Positions 35,266-44,890 of a DNA stretch of 50,042 bases are shown here, piece by piece; within the stretch, counting starts at the first letter, position 1, and every line of letters starts with the position of its first letter. The notes under the pieces were generated by a model, which made no database searches, had not been told where the DNA came from, and saw only the letters and a program-made list of their open reading frames with translations. The position numbers and the translations under genes were made by a program. This DNA comes from Oscillospiraceae bacterium (GTDB lineage: Bacteria > Bacillota > Clostridia > Oscillospirales > Ruminococcaceae), in NCBI GenBank assembly GCA_017547525.1, contig JAFYPL010000034.1:1-50042 (forward strand). The letters run 5' to 3'.

Positions 35266-38088
35266 TTACTCAAAATATTTTTTCAGGAACATACCTGTAT
35301 ATGACTGTGGATTACAGCTGATTTCCTGTGGTGTACCGCTGGCAACAATTGTACCGCCACCATCGCCGCCTTCCGGACCTATGTCGATAACATGATCACA
35401 TACTTTTATAAGGTCGAGATTATGCTCTATAACTACGATTGTGTTACCGGCATCAGCCAGTTTCTGCAGTACTTCTATCAGCCTGTGTACATCCGCTGTA
35501 TGAAGGCCTGTTGTAGGTTCATCCAGAATGTACAGTGTTTTACCAGTCTGGATTTTTGAAAGTTCCAGTGCCAGTTTTACACGCTGTGCTTCACCGCCGG
35601 ACAGAGTAGTCGCACTCTGTCCCAGTTTGATATAGCCCAGACCAACGTCATACAGCGTTTTGATTTTTCTGTATATTTTAGGATGATTTTCAAAGAAGGA
35701 CATTGCCTGTTCCACTGTCATTTCCAGTACGTCAGCAATACTCTTTCCTTTGTATTTTACTTCCAGTGTTTCCCTATTATATCGTTTACCCTTACATACT
35801 TCACATGGCACATAAATATCAGGCAGAAAGTGCATTTCAATCTGAATAATACCATCTCCTTCACAGGCTTCGCAGCGTCCACCTTTTACGTTGAAAGAGA
35901 ATCTGCCGGCATTATAACCACGCATTTTCGCTTCGTTTGTCTGTGCATAAAGGTTACGGATATCTGTAAACACACCTGTATAGGTAGCAGGGTTGGACCT
36001 AGGTGTACGTCCGATTGCATTCTGGTCAATGCAAATAACTTTATCAATGTTTTCCAGACCTGTCACATCTTCATGCTTACCTGGCTTAGCTTTTGATCCG
36101 TTCATAACAGCTGCTGCTTTTTTATACAGTATTTCATTAACCAGACTGGACTTACCGCTGCCAGACACACCAGTAACGCATATAAATTTTCCAATCGGAA
36201 ACTCTACATCTATGTTTTTCAAGTTGTTCTGTGCGGCACCTATTACCTTTATAAAGTTACCGTTTCCTTCTCGGAGTCTTTCAGGAAGTCCGATTACCTT
36301 TTTACCACTAAGATATTGACCTGTAATACTTTCTTCACAATTTTCAATATCCGTCAGTGTGCCCTGTGCTACGATTTCGCCGCCATGTACACCTGCTCCC
36401 GGACCTATATCAACAATATGGTCTGCCGCTCTGATAGTATCTTCATCGTGTTCAACAACAATTAATGTGTTACCAAGATCACGCAGATGCTTCAGTGTAT
36501 CAATTAGCTTTTCGTTGTCCCTCTGATGCAAGCCAATACTTGGTTCATCCAACACATAAAGAACACCTACAAGAGAAGAACCTATCTGTGTGGCAAGTCT
36601 GATTCGCTGGCTTTCACCACCTGAAAGAGACGCTGCACTTCTGGCAAGTGTCAGATATTCAAGACCTACACTTTTAAGGAAATTAAGTCTTGCTTTGATT
36701 TCTTTAAGAATACTTTCAGCTATAAGAAGTTCTCTTTCGCTCAAGTTGACGTTATCCAGAAATTCCAGCGCATCACGGACACTCATTTTAGTGAACTGAC
36801 TTATGTTTATACCGCCTACTGTTACCGCAAGAATAACCGGTTTAAGTCTGTCCCCATGACATTCAGGGCATTCAACACCGCTCATAATGCCGGAAATTTC
36901 TTCCTTTACCCAGTTTGAACTTGTTTCACGGAAACGTCTTTCAAGATTTGGAATAATACCTTCAAACTCTGTCTGGTATTTGCTCATACCTCTGTCTGTT
37001 TCACGATAGAGGTCAAGTTTTTCCCCATTGGTACCATAAAGAACTGCGTTAATCGCTTCTTTAGACAGATCTTTGATAGGTGTTGACAATGAGAATCCGT
37101 ATTTATCAGCCAGACCACGGTAGTACATATGTGAAACAGAACCTTCAGCATAGTACCATCCACTGGCTTTAATAGCACCTTCATCAATTGACAATTTCTT
37201 ATTTGGAATAACAAGGTCAGGGTCTACACGCATAAACACACCCAGACCAGTACATTTTTCACAAGCACCAAAAGGATTATTAAAAGAAAACATTCTTGGT
37301 GCAAGTTCGTCGATGCTTACACCATGGTCAGGACAAGCAAAGTTCTGTGAAAACAACATTTCCTCACCATCGATTACATCAATTATTACCGTTCCGTTTG
37401 TAAGATACAATGCTGTTTCTATACTCTGTGCCAAACGGCTGGCAATATCATCGCGTATTGAAAGACGGTCCACAACAATTTCAATGTTATGTTTTTTATT
37501 CTTTTCCAGAACAATGTCTTCTTCCAGATCGTAAATAATACCATTTACCCTCACACGGACAAAGCCCTGCCTCTTTGCAGCATCAAACTCTTTTACATGT
37601 GTGCCTTTCTGGCCTTTTACAACAGGAGCCAGAACCTGAAATCTTGTGCCCACCGGCAACTCCATAACTGCATCAACCATCTGGTCCACAGTCTGCTGTT
37701 TGATCTCTTTACCACAAACCGGACAATGTGGGATACCTATTCTTGCATACAGCAAACGCAGGTAGTCATATATCTCTGTTACTGTACCTACTGTGGAGCG
37801 AGGGTTTTTGGAAGTAGTCTTCTGGTCAATGGAAATAGCTGGTGAAAGGCCCTCTATAGATTCTACATTAGGCTTTTCCATCTGTCCCAGAAACATTCTG
37901 GCATATGAAGACAGACTTTCCATATATCTTCTCTGGCCGTCTGCATAAATTGTGTCAAAGGCCAGACTGGATTTACCACTACCTGACAGACCTGTCATAA
38001 CCACCATTTTGTCACGTGGTATAGTAACATCAATGTTTTTCAGGTTGTTCTCTTTAGCACCTTTTATAACAATTTTATCGTTGCTCAT
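35266..38088 (-). CDS. uvrA: Excinuclease ABC subunit A
   Basis: UvrA is the damage-recognition ATPase of nucleotide excision repair. It has two ABC cassettes: Walker [11 protein letters not shown] near the N-terminus and [10 protein letters not shown] in the second half, with signatures [11 protein letters not shown] and [11 protein letters not shown]. Zinc-binding cysteine sets are visible ([19 protein letters not shown] with CEVCKG), and the distal [11 protein letters not shown] and DEPTTGLH Walker B regions are intact. Length is 940. AAGGAG precedes the ATG. It follows uvrB by 8 bases, so the two are cotranscribed. Confidence 0.97.
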   Translation of the reverse strand: MSNDKIVIKGAKENNLKNIDVTIPRDKMVVMTGLSGSGKSSLAFDTIYADGQRRYMESLSSYARMFLGQMEKPNVESIEGLSPAISIDQKTTSKNPRSTVGTVTEIYDYLRLLYARIGIPHCPVCGKEIKQQTVDQMVDAVMELPVGTRFQVLAPVVKGQKGTHVKEFDAAKRQGFVRVRVNGIIYDLEEDIVLEKNKKHNIEIVVDRLSIRDDIASRLAQSIETALYLTNGTVIIDVIDGEEMLFSQNFACPDHGVSIDELAPRMFSFNNPFGACEKCTGLGVFMRVDPDLVIPNKKLSIDEGAIKASGWYYAEGSVSHMYYRGLADKYGFSLSTPIKDLSKEAINAVLYGTNGEKLDLYRETDRGMSKYQTEFEGIIPNLERRFRETSSNWVKEEISGIMSGVECPECHGDRLKPVILAVTVGGINISQFTKMSVRDALEFLDNVNLSERELLIAESILKEIKARLNFLKSVGLEYLTLARSAASLSGGESQRIRLATQIGSSLVGVLYVLDEPSIGLHQRDNEKLIDTLKHLRDLGNTLIVVEHDEDTIRAADHIVDIGPGAGVHGGEIVAQGTLTDIENCEESITGQYLSGKKVIGLPERLREGNGNFIKVIGAAQNNLKNIDVEFPIGKFICVTGVSGSGKSSLVNEILYKKAAAVMNGSKAKPGKHEDVTGLENIDKVICIDQNAIGRTPRSNPATYTGVFTDIRNLYAQTNEAKMRGYNAGRFSFNVKGGRCEACEGDGIIQIEMHFLPDIYVPCEVCKGKRYNRETLEVKYKGKSIADVLEMTVEQAMSFFENHPKIYRKIKTLYDVGLGYIKLGQSATTLSGGEAQRVKLALELSKIQTGKTLYILDEPTTGLHTADVHRLIEVLQKLADAGNTIVVIEHNLDLIKVCDHVIDIGPEGGDGGGTIVASGTPQEISCNPQSYTGMFLKKYFE

Positions 38089-38096
38089 TTTTCTCC

Positions 38097-40058
38097 TTAT
38101 TTCATTTTTCTCAGTTTTTCTATTCTGTCTCTCAGGAAAGCAGCGTGTTCAAATTCAAGAATTTTAGCCGCTTGTTTCATTTCTTTTGTCAGTTTTTCAA
38201 TCAACTGATCTCTTTCAGCTTTAGACATACGTTTAGCCTGCTTTTTCGGTGAATCTTCCTTACTGGAGATTTCAATAATACCACGTATATCTTTCTTGAT
38301 TGTCTGTGGTACTATACCATGTGCTTCATTGTATGCTATCTGTATTTCTCTTCTGCGGTATGTTTCGGTAATAGCACGCTCCATACTATTTGTAACTGTA
38401 TCGGCATACATTATTACCTGCCCATTGGCATTTCTAGCCGCACGGCCAATAGTCTGTATAAGGCTGGTTTCACTGCGCAGGAAACCTTCCTTATCTGCAT
38501 CAAGGATAGCTATAAGGCTTACTTCAGGAAGATCCAGACCCTCACGAAGAAGGTTGATACCAACCAGAACATCTATGGTACCCAGACGTAAATCTCGTAT
38601 GAGTTCCATTCGTTCAAAAGTGTCTACCTCATGGTGCATGTATTTTACTTTGATTTTTTTAGCAGCAAGATAATCTGTAAGATCCTCTGCCATTTTTTTT
38701 GTAAGAGTTGTTACAAGTACTCTTTCTTCATTTTTTATACGGATATATATTTCCCCCAGAAGGTCTTCAATCTGCCCTTCTACAGGTTTTACGATAATTT
38801 CAGGGTCAATCAGGCCGGTTGGTCTGATAATAAGCTCTGCTATCTGTGTAGCGTGTTCCTTTTCGTATTTGCCTGGTGTGGCAGATACAAATACTGTCTG
38901 ATTTATTTTGCTTTCAAACTCTTCAAATTTCAAAGGTCTGTTGTCGAAAGCACTTGGTAATCGGAAACCGTATTCTACCAGATTTTTCTTTCTGGCATAG
39001 TCACCGCCATACATTGCACCCACCTGTGGAATTGTAACGTGGCTTTCATCAACAAATAACAGAAAATCATCCGGGAAATAATCCAGCAGTGTTGTACCAG
39101 TTTCGCCAGGTTTACGACCTGAGAAAACAGCAGAATAGTTTTCTATACCTTTGCACATACCTACTTCCATGAGCATTTCCATATCGTATTGCGTACGCTG
39201 TGAAATTCGCTGTGCTTCTATAAGTTTTCCCTGACTTGTGAAAAGTTCCACCTGCTGGTCCATTTCGTTCCTAATGTTTTCCAGGGCTACTTTCATTTTT
39301 TCTTCAGATACAATATAGTGGCTTGCTGGGAAAATAGCTACATGGCCTACAGTAGCAATAACATTACCTGTAACCACATGAATTTCTCTTATTCTTTCGA
39401 TTTCATCACCGAAAAATTCTACTCTGAATGCTGTTTCCTGTGAATAAGCAGGATATATTTCCACAATATCCCCACGTACCCTGAATTTGTTACGGACAAA
39501 ATTCATATCGTTGCGTTCATACTGCAACCTTACAAGTGCACGCATCAGCTCTTCTCTGGTCATTCTGTTACCTGGACGCAAAGAAACAACCATTTCACGG
39601 TAATCTATAGGGTCGCCCAAGGAGTAAATACAGGATACACTGGCTACAATAATCACATCTCGTCTTTCGGATAAAGCCGCAGTGGCACTATGGCGTAAGC
39701 GGTCAATTTCCTCGTTGATAGCACTATCTTTTTCTATATAAACATCTTTGCCCGGAATATATGCTTCAGGCTGATAATAATCGTAATAGGACACAAAGTA
39801 TTCTACTGCATTATCTGGAAAAAACTCTTTGAATTCTGTACATAATTGTGCCGCAAGGGTTTTATTATGAGCAAGCACCAATGTCGGTCTATTTACTTTC
39901 TGAATTATCTGTGCCATGGTATATGTCTTACCAGTACCGGTTGCCCCTAAAAGAATTTGGCTCTTTTGTCCGGCAATTATACCCTCACTGATTTTCTCTA
40001 TAGCTTGTGGCTGATCACCTGAAGGCACATAATCACTTTTCAATACAAATCTATCCAT
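38097..40058 (-). CDS. uvrB: Excinuclease ABC subunit B
   Basis: UvrB is the DNA-loading helicase-like subunit. Walker A GATGTGKT is at 38-45, and the beta-hairpin segment [18 protein letters not shown], the helicase motifs of domain 3 and a C-terminal UVR coiled coil (about 610-645) that contacts UvrC are present. Length is 653. GGGGTG precedes the ATG. It is the first gene of the long minus-strand run. Upstream I see a possible TATAAT on the minus strand near 40140, but no good -35 and no GAAC/GTTC-type LexA box, so SOS control is not supported. Confidence 0.97.
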   Translation of the reverse strand: MDRFVLKSDYVPSGDQPQAIEKISEGIIAGQKSQILLGATGTGKTYTMAQIIQKVNRPTLVLAHNKTLAAQLCTEFKEFFPDNAVEYFVSYYDYYQPEAYIPGKDVYIEKDSAINEEIDRLRHSATAALSERRDVIIVASVSCIYSLGDPIDYREMVVSLRPGNRMTREELMRALVRLQYERNDMNFVRNKFRVRGDIVEIYPAYSQETAFRVEFFGDEIERIREIHVVTGNVIATVGHVAIFPASHYIVSEEKMKVALENIRNEMDQQVELFTSQGKLIEAQRISQRTQYDMEMLMEVGMCKGIENYSAVFSGRKPGETGTTLLDYFPDDFLLFVDESHVTIPQVGAMYGGDYARKKNLVEYGFRLPSAFDNRPLKFEEFESKINQTVFVSATPGKYEKEHATQIAELIIRPTGLIDPEIIVKPVEGQIEDLLGEIYIRIKNEERVLVTTLTKKMAEDLTDYLAAKKIKVKYMHHEVDTFERMELIRDLRLGTIDVLVGINLLREGLDLPEVSLIAILDADKEGFLRSETSLIQTIGRAARNANGQVIMYADTVTNSMERAITETYRRREIQIAYNEAHGIVPQTIKKDIRGIIEISSKEDSPKKQAKRMSKAERDQLIEKLTKEMKQAAKILEFEHAAFLRDRIEKLRKMK

Positions 40059-40155
40059 AATTTCACCCCTTTTCCAAGAAATGTAACATCACGGGGTCTC
40101 CATATGCACAAGACTATACACGCCCGCAATATATTCAATATATTATAGCATATAT

Positions 40156-40191
40156 TATAAAAAAAAGATAGGGGGATATACTCCCCCTATC
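40156..40191 (-). terminator. Terminator of radC
   Basis: GATAGGGGG (40167-40175) pairs with CCCCCTATC (40183-40191), a 9-base-pair stem, followed on the minus strand by a run of eight T. It separates radC from uvrB. Confidence 0.88.
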
Positions 40192-40211
40192 ACTATGATA
40201 ATGTGAAATTT

Positions 40212-40898
40212 TCAGTATTTGAATTGTGCGAAAAATCCGCTGTCTACCATGGATACAAAATCATCATCTGCCACAACAATATGATCGCAAAGCTCAATAT
40301 TCATAAGTTCCAGAGCTTCAAACAATTTTTTGGTTGTATTGTAATCAGCTTTTGATGGTATAGCTACTCCCATCGGATGATTATGTGCAATAATAACCTT
40401 TGTGGCATTGTTCAGAATAGCAAACGAAACTATTTTCTTAATCTCTATTCTGGTGAGATTTTCTATTCCTTCAAAAAGTTTGGAACATTTAAGCACTTTA
40501 TTTTTATCATCCAGTAACATCACATGTACTTCTTCAAAAGACTTACCGGAAAATCTTGGCACGAAGTATCTTCCTGCCCGGTCTGTGCTTGTAACTATTG
40601 TTATGTCTTTGGTTTTATCGATGTTATATGCTGAAAATAATTGTGGCATCAGCTTTATAAGCGTAGCTGAATGCAGGCTAATCCCCTTTACTTTGCACAA
40701 GCTTTCTACAGATGCATCAAAAACCCCGGAGAGTGTTTTAAATTCATTAAGTAACCGATGTGCAATTTCATTGGTGTCGCTTCGCGGTATGGAATAGAAC
40801 AAAAGGAGTTCAAGAATATTGTGGTCTTCAAAACCAGACAGTCCCTGTGAAAGAAAACGATCTTTCAGGCGCTGTCTGTGTCCATCATGTATTCCCAT
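40212..40898 (-). CDS. radC: RadC family JAB-domain protein
   Basis: It is named after an old radiation phenotype; the true role is unknown and the name is positional. A helix-hairpin-helix region (about 26-85) precedes the JAB/MPN domain with His172, His174, Ser182 and Asp185 (AHNHPMGVAIPSKAD), so a zinc hydrolase fold seems intact. The frame opens at 40937, but GGAG is 7 bases before the ATG at 40898, giving 228 residues. It is followed by its own terminator and is divergent from the RluA-like gene. Confidence 0.9.
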   Translation of the reverse strand: MGIHDGHRQRLKDRFLSQGLSGFEDHNILELLLFYSIPRSDTNEIAHRLLNEFKTLSGVFDASVESLCKVKGISLHSATLIKLMPQLFSAYNIDKTKDITIVTSTDRAGRYFVPRFSGKSFEEVHVMLLDDKNKVLKCSKLFEGIENLTRIEIKKIVSFAILNNATKVIIAHNHPMGVAIPSKADYNTTKKLFEALELMNIELCDHIVVADDDFVSMVDSGFFAQFKY

Positions 40899-40994
40899 TC
40901 TGCATCTCCTTCCGATTACGTATTTACTAAACAGCAAAAATAATATATACTGGATTATACTATAAACCCGATAAAAATAAAAGTAGGTATTGAG

Positions 40995-41927
40995 ATGAAA
41001 AGTTTTACTGCCGGAAAAAATGAAGAAGGTGTACGCCTGTTACGTTTCTGTGAAAAAGTATGTCCTACCATGCCTAAAAGCATGTTACATAAAGCTTTCC
41101 GTAACAAAAGAGTAAAAATCAATGGAAAAAAGCAAAGCGCTGACTACAAACTTGTGCCAGGTGATCTGATTGAATTGTACATAAACGATGAATTTTTCTC
41201 TGAAAAAGAATCACCTGTGAAAACAGCAGACTACTCAAAGCTCAATATTTTATACGAAGACGCGAATGTGCTTATAGTAGTAAAACCCTTCGGCCTTTTA
41301 TGCCATTCTGACAACAAAAATGAGGATAATCTTATTGATATGGTTATCTCTTATCTCATTGACAAAGGAGAATACTCGCCTGTAAAGGACACCAGCTTTA
41401 CCCCTGCTTTATGCAACAGAATTGATCAAGGCACCGAAGGAATTGTAATTGCTGCTAAAAACCACCCTGCTCTGGCTGATATCAACGAAGCTATACGCAA
41501 CAATAGTACAGAAAAAATTTATATTTGTATCACTTCCTACTCTGTAAAAGACGGAATATATAAAGCATATCTTAAGAGAGATAAAACCGCAAAAAAAGTA
41601 ACTGTTACCGAAAGAAATATACCTGACAGTAAAGAAATTATAACGGGTTTCAGAACAATTGAATCCAAAGGAAACCATAATCTTGTGGAATGCACTCTTT
41701 ATACTGGCCGTACCCATCAGATAAGGGCTCATCTTGCTTTTATAGGTAGCAGTATACTCGGTGACAGAAAATACGGGAAACCTTTTCCAGAGACAGAAAG
41801 TCAGCTATTATGTGCTTATAAATTACGTTTCGGACTACTTGATGAAAAACTTTCTGTTGCATATCTTTCTGGCAAAGAATTCTGTTATGAAAATAATCAC
41901 GTTAAAAAATTCTTTGATAAACTATAA
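40995..41927 (+). CDS. RluA family pseudouridine synthase
   Basis: This second RluA-family enzyme has an S4-like N-terminus (KSMLHKAFRNKRVKINGKK, about 28-46) and the catalytic motif CNRIDQGTEGIVIAAK (Asp kept, Gln in place of the usual Arg). YTGRTHQIRAHLAF is at the C-terminal end. The target could be rRNA or tRNA and cannot be set from sequence. Length is 310. The ATG has a weak AGG before it. It is a single gene with its own terminator, divergent from radC in a 96-base gap. Confidence 0.87.
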   Translation: MKSFTAGKNEEGVRLLRFCEKVCPTMPKSMLHKAFRNKRVKINGKKQSADYKLVPGDLIELYINDEFFSEKESPVKTADYSKLNILYEDANVLIVVKPFGLLCHSDNKNEDNLIDMVISYLIDKGEYSPVKDTSFTPALCNRIDQGTEGIVIAAKNHPALADINEAIRNNSTEKIYICITSYSVKDGIYKAYLKRDKTAKKVTVTERNIPDSKEIITGFRTIESKGNHNLVECTLYTGRTHQIRAHLAFIGSSILGDRKYGKPFPETESQLLCAYKLRFGLLDEKLSVAYLSGKEFCYENNHVKKFFDKL

Positions 41928-41933
41928 CAAAGT

Positions 41934-41959
41934 AACACCGGGATATTCCCGGTGTTTTA
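41934..41959 (+). terminator. Terminator of the RluA-like gene
   Basis: AACACCGGGA (41934-41943) pairs with TCCCGGTGTT (about 41947-41956) and a short T run follows. It is placed 6 bases after the stop. Confidence 0.85.
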
Positions 41960-41961
41960 TG

Positions 41962-41990
41962 TTGATATAAATATTATTAATTGGTATAAT
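41962..41990 (+). promoter_or_regulatory. Promoter of the DUF6311-like gene
   Basis: TTGATA (41962-41967) and TATAAT (41985-41990) are 17 bases apart, ending 11 bases before the ribosome site GGAGG (42002-42006). Confidence 0.78.
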
Positions 41991-42011
41991 TAAATAAATA
42001 TGGAGGTAATT

Positions 42012-43808
42012 ATGCCAACTATAAAATGTATAAAATCAAATTCTTTTAAAATATTTGCAGGAGGCGCTTTATTGGGTCTGCTGTTTTTCATATTGATATA
42101 CGGAATAGAGCCTGTTATTTTCACTAATGACTATTTTGTGATAAATGGTTACATTGAAAAAGATTTATCCCAGCATTATTCCGGATGGATGCTATACCGT
42201 AACAGTCCATGGCAATTCCCTCTAGGTATAGGTCAGAACATTGCCTATCCTTATGGTAATGCTGTATCATTTACTGACTCTATACCACTGATGGCCATTT
42301 TCTTTAAACTTTTCAGTGGTATTTTACCTGATACCTTCCAGTATTTTGGTCTCTGGGTTATGTTATGTTACATATTACAGGGTGGATATGGAGCTTTATT
42401 GGCAAGCAAGTTCAATAAAGACTATGTTGTAAATATGCTTTCCGCTATTGTTTTTCTGCTGACACCGGTTATGATAGAACGCGCATTCAGACATTGTGGT
42501 CTCACTGCTCATTTTCTTATTCTTGCCGCACTGTATTATTATTTTGAAAACAAAGGACAGTACAGTTCCAAAGCATTTATTCCGTTTATTATCATAAATG
42601 CTTTATCTATTACCATTCACCCATACATGATGCCTTTTACCTTTGCCATTATGTTTGCATACTGTGCTGAATTGTTTGTAATAAATAAAAAATTCAAAAA
42701 AAGCATTGGCTATCTACTGGGCAGTATAGCTATCACATTGGGTATAGGCTTTGCTATAGGTGCATTCAGTGTAGGTGGTGGACTTTCCTCCCTGGGGTAT
42801 GGTTCATTCAGTATGAACCTTAACGCATTCTATAATCCTGTAAGCAAAGGGTTTGAAAACTGGTCAAGAGTATTAAGCGAAAAACCACTGTTTAATTTAC
42901 AGATAGAAGGCTTTAGCTACTTGGGTTTAGGCATAATTCTGTTTATACCGATTTCTGTTGCGACTTTTGTTATAACACAGAAAAAATTTGTTTTTGACAA
43001 AGCTTTTACCTTTATTAAAAATTACTTTGGTATAATCTTTTCTGTAACTGCTTTATTTGTGTTCGCAATCGGTGATGTAGTCAGATTTGGTGGTTTAGAA
43101 TTATTCAGAATCCCCTTCCCTTCCTCTCTTGTAAATGGAATTTTTGGCATTTATAGGGCTAATGGTCGTTTTGGCTGGCTTCTCATATATATGATATCCT
43201 TATTTATCATATACGCCCTGTCTTTAACTGATAAAAAAGCATTCACTGTATTCGCACTGATTTTACTTATAGGTGTACAAACCTTTGATATAAGTGATGC
43301 TTTGATTTCAAAATATAACTACTTTCATTATAAAGATGGTGATATTCAGGCGCAGCAGGTAACCAATGTTCTCCAGAATAGTTTCTGGGATGAACTGAGT
43401 CAGGAATATGATTATGCATTTATGATTGCTGACTGCATACCTGGTGCAAATTTTGAAGTAACATCAAAATTTGCAAAAGCTGATAAAGCAGTAAACACAA
43501 GATTTGACATAAAGATCGATGAAGACAAATTCCGTCAGGTGGAACAGGAAACCTTATGGATGATTTCAAACAACTCACTGCCTGATGAATACGCAGTAAT
43601 GCTGCACTTCATACCTGATAAATATAAAGAAGGTATTTCTTCCGGTGATGTAACAGTATTTTACGTAGATAACGTTATTATTGTATGCAACAACAGATTC
43701 ACCTCACAACAGATAGATAATTTTACCGCTGAAGGTAATTTCGAAATACTGGAATATCCATATACAGTTCAGGCTGAGCTGGATTTTAAAGCAGAATACG
43801 GACTATAA
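42012..43808 (+). CDS. DUF6311-like multi-pass membrane protein
   Basis: This is a large integral membrane protein with about ten or eleven helices. An early conserved stretch LSQHYSGWMLYRNSPWQFPLG (about 45-65) contains an acidic/aromatic cluster of the kind seen in GT-C-like glycosyltransferases and in the DUF6311 family. The last about 130 residues are soluble. A role in cell-surface glycan modification is a family-level guess. An ATG at 42000 is in frame, but GGAGG overlaps it and sits 5 bases before the ATG at 42012, giving 598 residues. It is a single gene with a strong promoter and terminator. Confidence 0.72.
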   Translation: MPTIKCIKSNSFKIFAGGALLGLLFFILIYGIEPVIFTNDYFVINGYIEKDLSQHYSGWMLYRNSPWQFPLGIGQNIAYPYGNAVSFTDSIPLMAIFFKLFSGILPDTFQYFGLWVMLCYILQGGYGALLASKFNKDYVVNMLSAIVFLLTPVMIERAFRHCGLTAHFLILAALYYYFENKGQYSSKAFIPFIIINALSITIHPYMMPFTFAIMFAYCAELFVINKKFKKSIGYLLGSIAITLGIGFAIGAFSVGGGLSSLGYGSFSMNLNAFYNPVSKGFENWSRVLSEKPLFNLQIEGFSYLGLGIILFIPISVATFVITQKKFVFDKAFTFIKNYFGIIFSVTALFVFAIGDVVRFGGLELFRIPFPSSLVNGIFGIYRANGRFGWLLIYMISLFIIYALSLTDKKAFTVFALILLIGVQTFDISDALISKYNYFHYKDGDIQAQQVTNVLQNSFWDELSQEYDYAFMIADCIPGANFEVTSKFAKADKAVNTRFDIKIDEDKFRQVEQETLWMISNNSLPDEYAVMLHFIPDKYKEGISSGDVTVFYVDNVIIVCNNRFTSQQIDNFTAEGNFEILEYPYTVQAELDFKAEYGL

Positions 43809-43810
43809 AC

Positions 43811-43839
43811 AAAAGGCACCTCTTATGAGGTGCTTTTTA
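43811..43839. terminator. Bidirectional terminator
   Basis: AAAAGGCACCTC pairs with GAGGTGCTTTTT around TTAT, with T/A tracts on both sides, between the convergent membrane-protein gene and yfcE-like gene. Confidence 0.87.
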
Positions 43840-43849
43840 TTTGTGATTA

Positions 43850-44401
43850 TTAAAGTTCTGTATAAAGTACTTTTTTGTACTCTTCTCCTTCAAGGTTTTT
43901 GTAGATAACAGCTTCGTCATCAATTATCATATAACTGTGCTGGCTGTTTTCTTTTGGAATTGAAACAGAACCTGGATTCATATATGTGCAAAGCTCTGCT
44001 TTTTCACATACAGGAATATGTGTATGACCATGAAGAAGAATATCACCTTTTTTAAGCATTGGCAGATTTTTAAGATTGTGGTTATGACCATGAGTCACAA
44101 AAACCATTTTTTCTTTCCAATAAAAAAATGCGTAATCTGCCAGTATTGGAAACTGTAGTACCATCTGGTCAACTTCAGTATCGCAGTTGCCACGCACAGC
44201 CAGTATTTCATCTTTTATATTGTTAAGCATTCCAATAACTTTTTTAGGTGCATAACCTTCCGGAAGGTCATTTCTTGGACCATGATAAAGTATATCACCA
44301 AGGATAACAAGTTTATCGGCTTCTTCCTTTTTGTAACATTCCAGCATTTTTTCGCAATAGTATGCAGAACCATGTATATCAGATACAACCATTAACTTCA
44401 T
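43850..44401 (-). CDS. yfcE: YfcE/MJ0936-type metallophosphodiesterase
   Basis: This is a small calcineurin-like phosphodiesterase of 183 residues. The metal motifs are in order: SDIHG (7-11), GDILYHGPRN (about 35-44), RGNCD (about 70-74), HGH (about 104-106) and HGHTH (about 124-128), with NPGSVSIPK after. The natural substrate of the family is unclear. Upstream, GGCAGA/TCTGCC (44418-44434) makes a small hairpin just before the ribosome site AGGAGA. Single gene. Confidence 0.92.
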   Translation of the reverse strand: MKLMVVSDIHGSAYYCEKMLECYKKEEADKLVILGDILYHGPRNDLPEGYAPKKVIGMLNNIKDEILAVRGNCDTEVDQMVLQFPILADYAFFYWKEKMVFVTHGHNHNLKNLPMLKKGDILLHGHTHIPVCEKAELCTYMNPGSVSIPKENSQHSYMIIDDEAVIYKNLEGEEYKKVLYTEL

Positions 44402-44456
44402 AAATTATCTCCTATATGGCAGAAATACTCTGCCTGAATACGTATTTTACAGTTAT

Positions 44457-44485
44457 ATAATACCATTTATAATCTCAATTGAAAA
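44457..44485 (-). promoter_or_regulatory. Possible promoter of yfcE-like gene
   Basis: Minus-strand TTTTCA (44480-44485) and TATTAT (44457-44462) are 17 bases apart. The -35 is a weak match. Confidence 0.42.
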
Positions 44486-44494
44486 CCTTTTTTA

Positions 44495-44523
44495 TTGACA
44501 GTTTTTAGATGATAGTTTAAAGT
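44495..44523 (+). promoter_or_regulatory. Possible promoter of the yjbR-AAA pair
   Basis: A perfect -35 TTGACA (44495-44500) is followed after 17 bases by TAAAGT (44518-44523), a weak -10. It lies 28 bases upstream of the first ATG. Confidence 0.5.
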
Positions 44524-44551
44524 TAGTATATAAATATTAAAAGGATTACTT

Positions 44552-44890
44552 ATGAAAAATTTTTATATTTCAGAACTTTTAAAATTTGAAAATGTTTATT
44601 TAGATTATCCATTTGACTCCTATGACTGGGCGGCTATAAGACATAAAGATAATAATAGAATCTTTGCTCTTATTTATCAACACAATGGTAACATATGTAT
44701 AAATTTTAAAAACACGCCTGAATGGGGTAATTTCTGGCGCGGAAGTTTTGAAAGTGTTGCTCCTGCTTATCACATGAATAAAGAGCACTGGAGCATGGTT
44801 ACAATCGGTGGGGATGCCGACCACGAACAAATAATTACAATGATAAAGGACAGCTATAACCTGACTGCCAAGAAAGGAAAGAAAAAATGA
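44552..44890 (+). CDS. MmcQ/YjbR family protein
   Basis: This small protein of 112 residues has the hallmark of the MmcQ/YjbR family, PAYHMNKEHWSMVTIGGD (about 71-88), followed by SYNLT. The N-terminal strand region contains YDWAAIRHKDNNRIFALIY. Some members resemble CyaY-fold DNA-binding proteins, but the function is unproven. An AAGGA-like ribosome site precedes the ATG. It overlaps the AAA ATPase gene by 4 bases (ATGA), so both are translated together. Confidence 0.83.
   Translation: MKNFYISELLKFENVYLDYPFDSYDWAAIRHKDNNRIFALIYQHNGNICINFKNTPEWGNFWRGSFESVAPAYHMNKEHWSMVTIGGDADHEQIITMIKDSYNLTAKKGKKK

Noticed and set aside
40064-40097. Pairing of ACCCC with GGGGT that could hide the uvrB ribosome site
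   Set aside because: Only five base pairs with a loop of about 23 bases; too weak to claim.
40059-40145. Possible LexA (SOS) operator upstream of uvrB
   Set aside because: No GAAC-N4-GTTC-like site is present; only an isolated TATAAT without a good -35 is seen.
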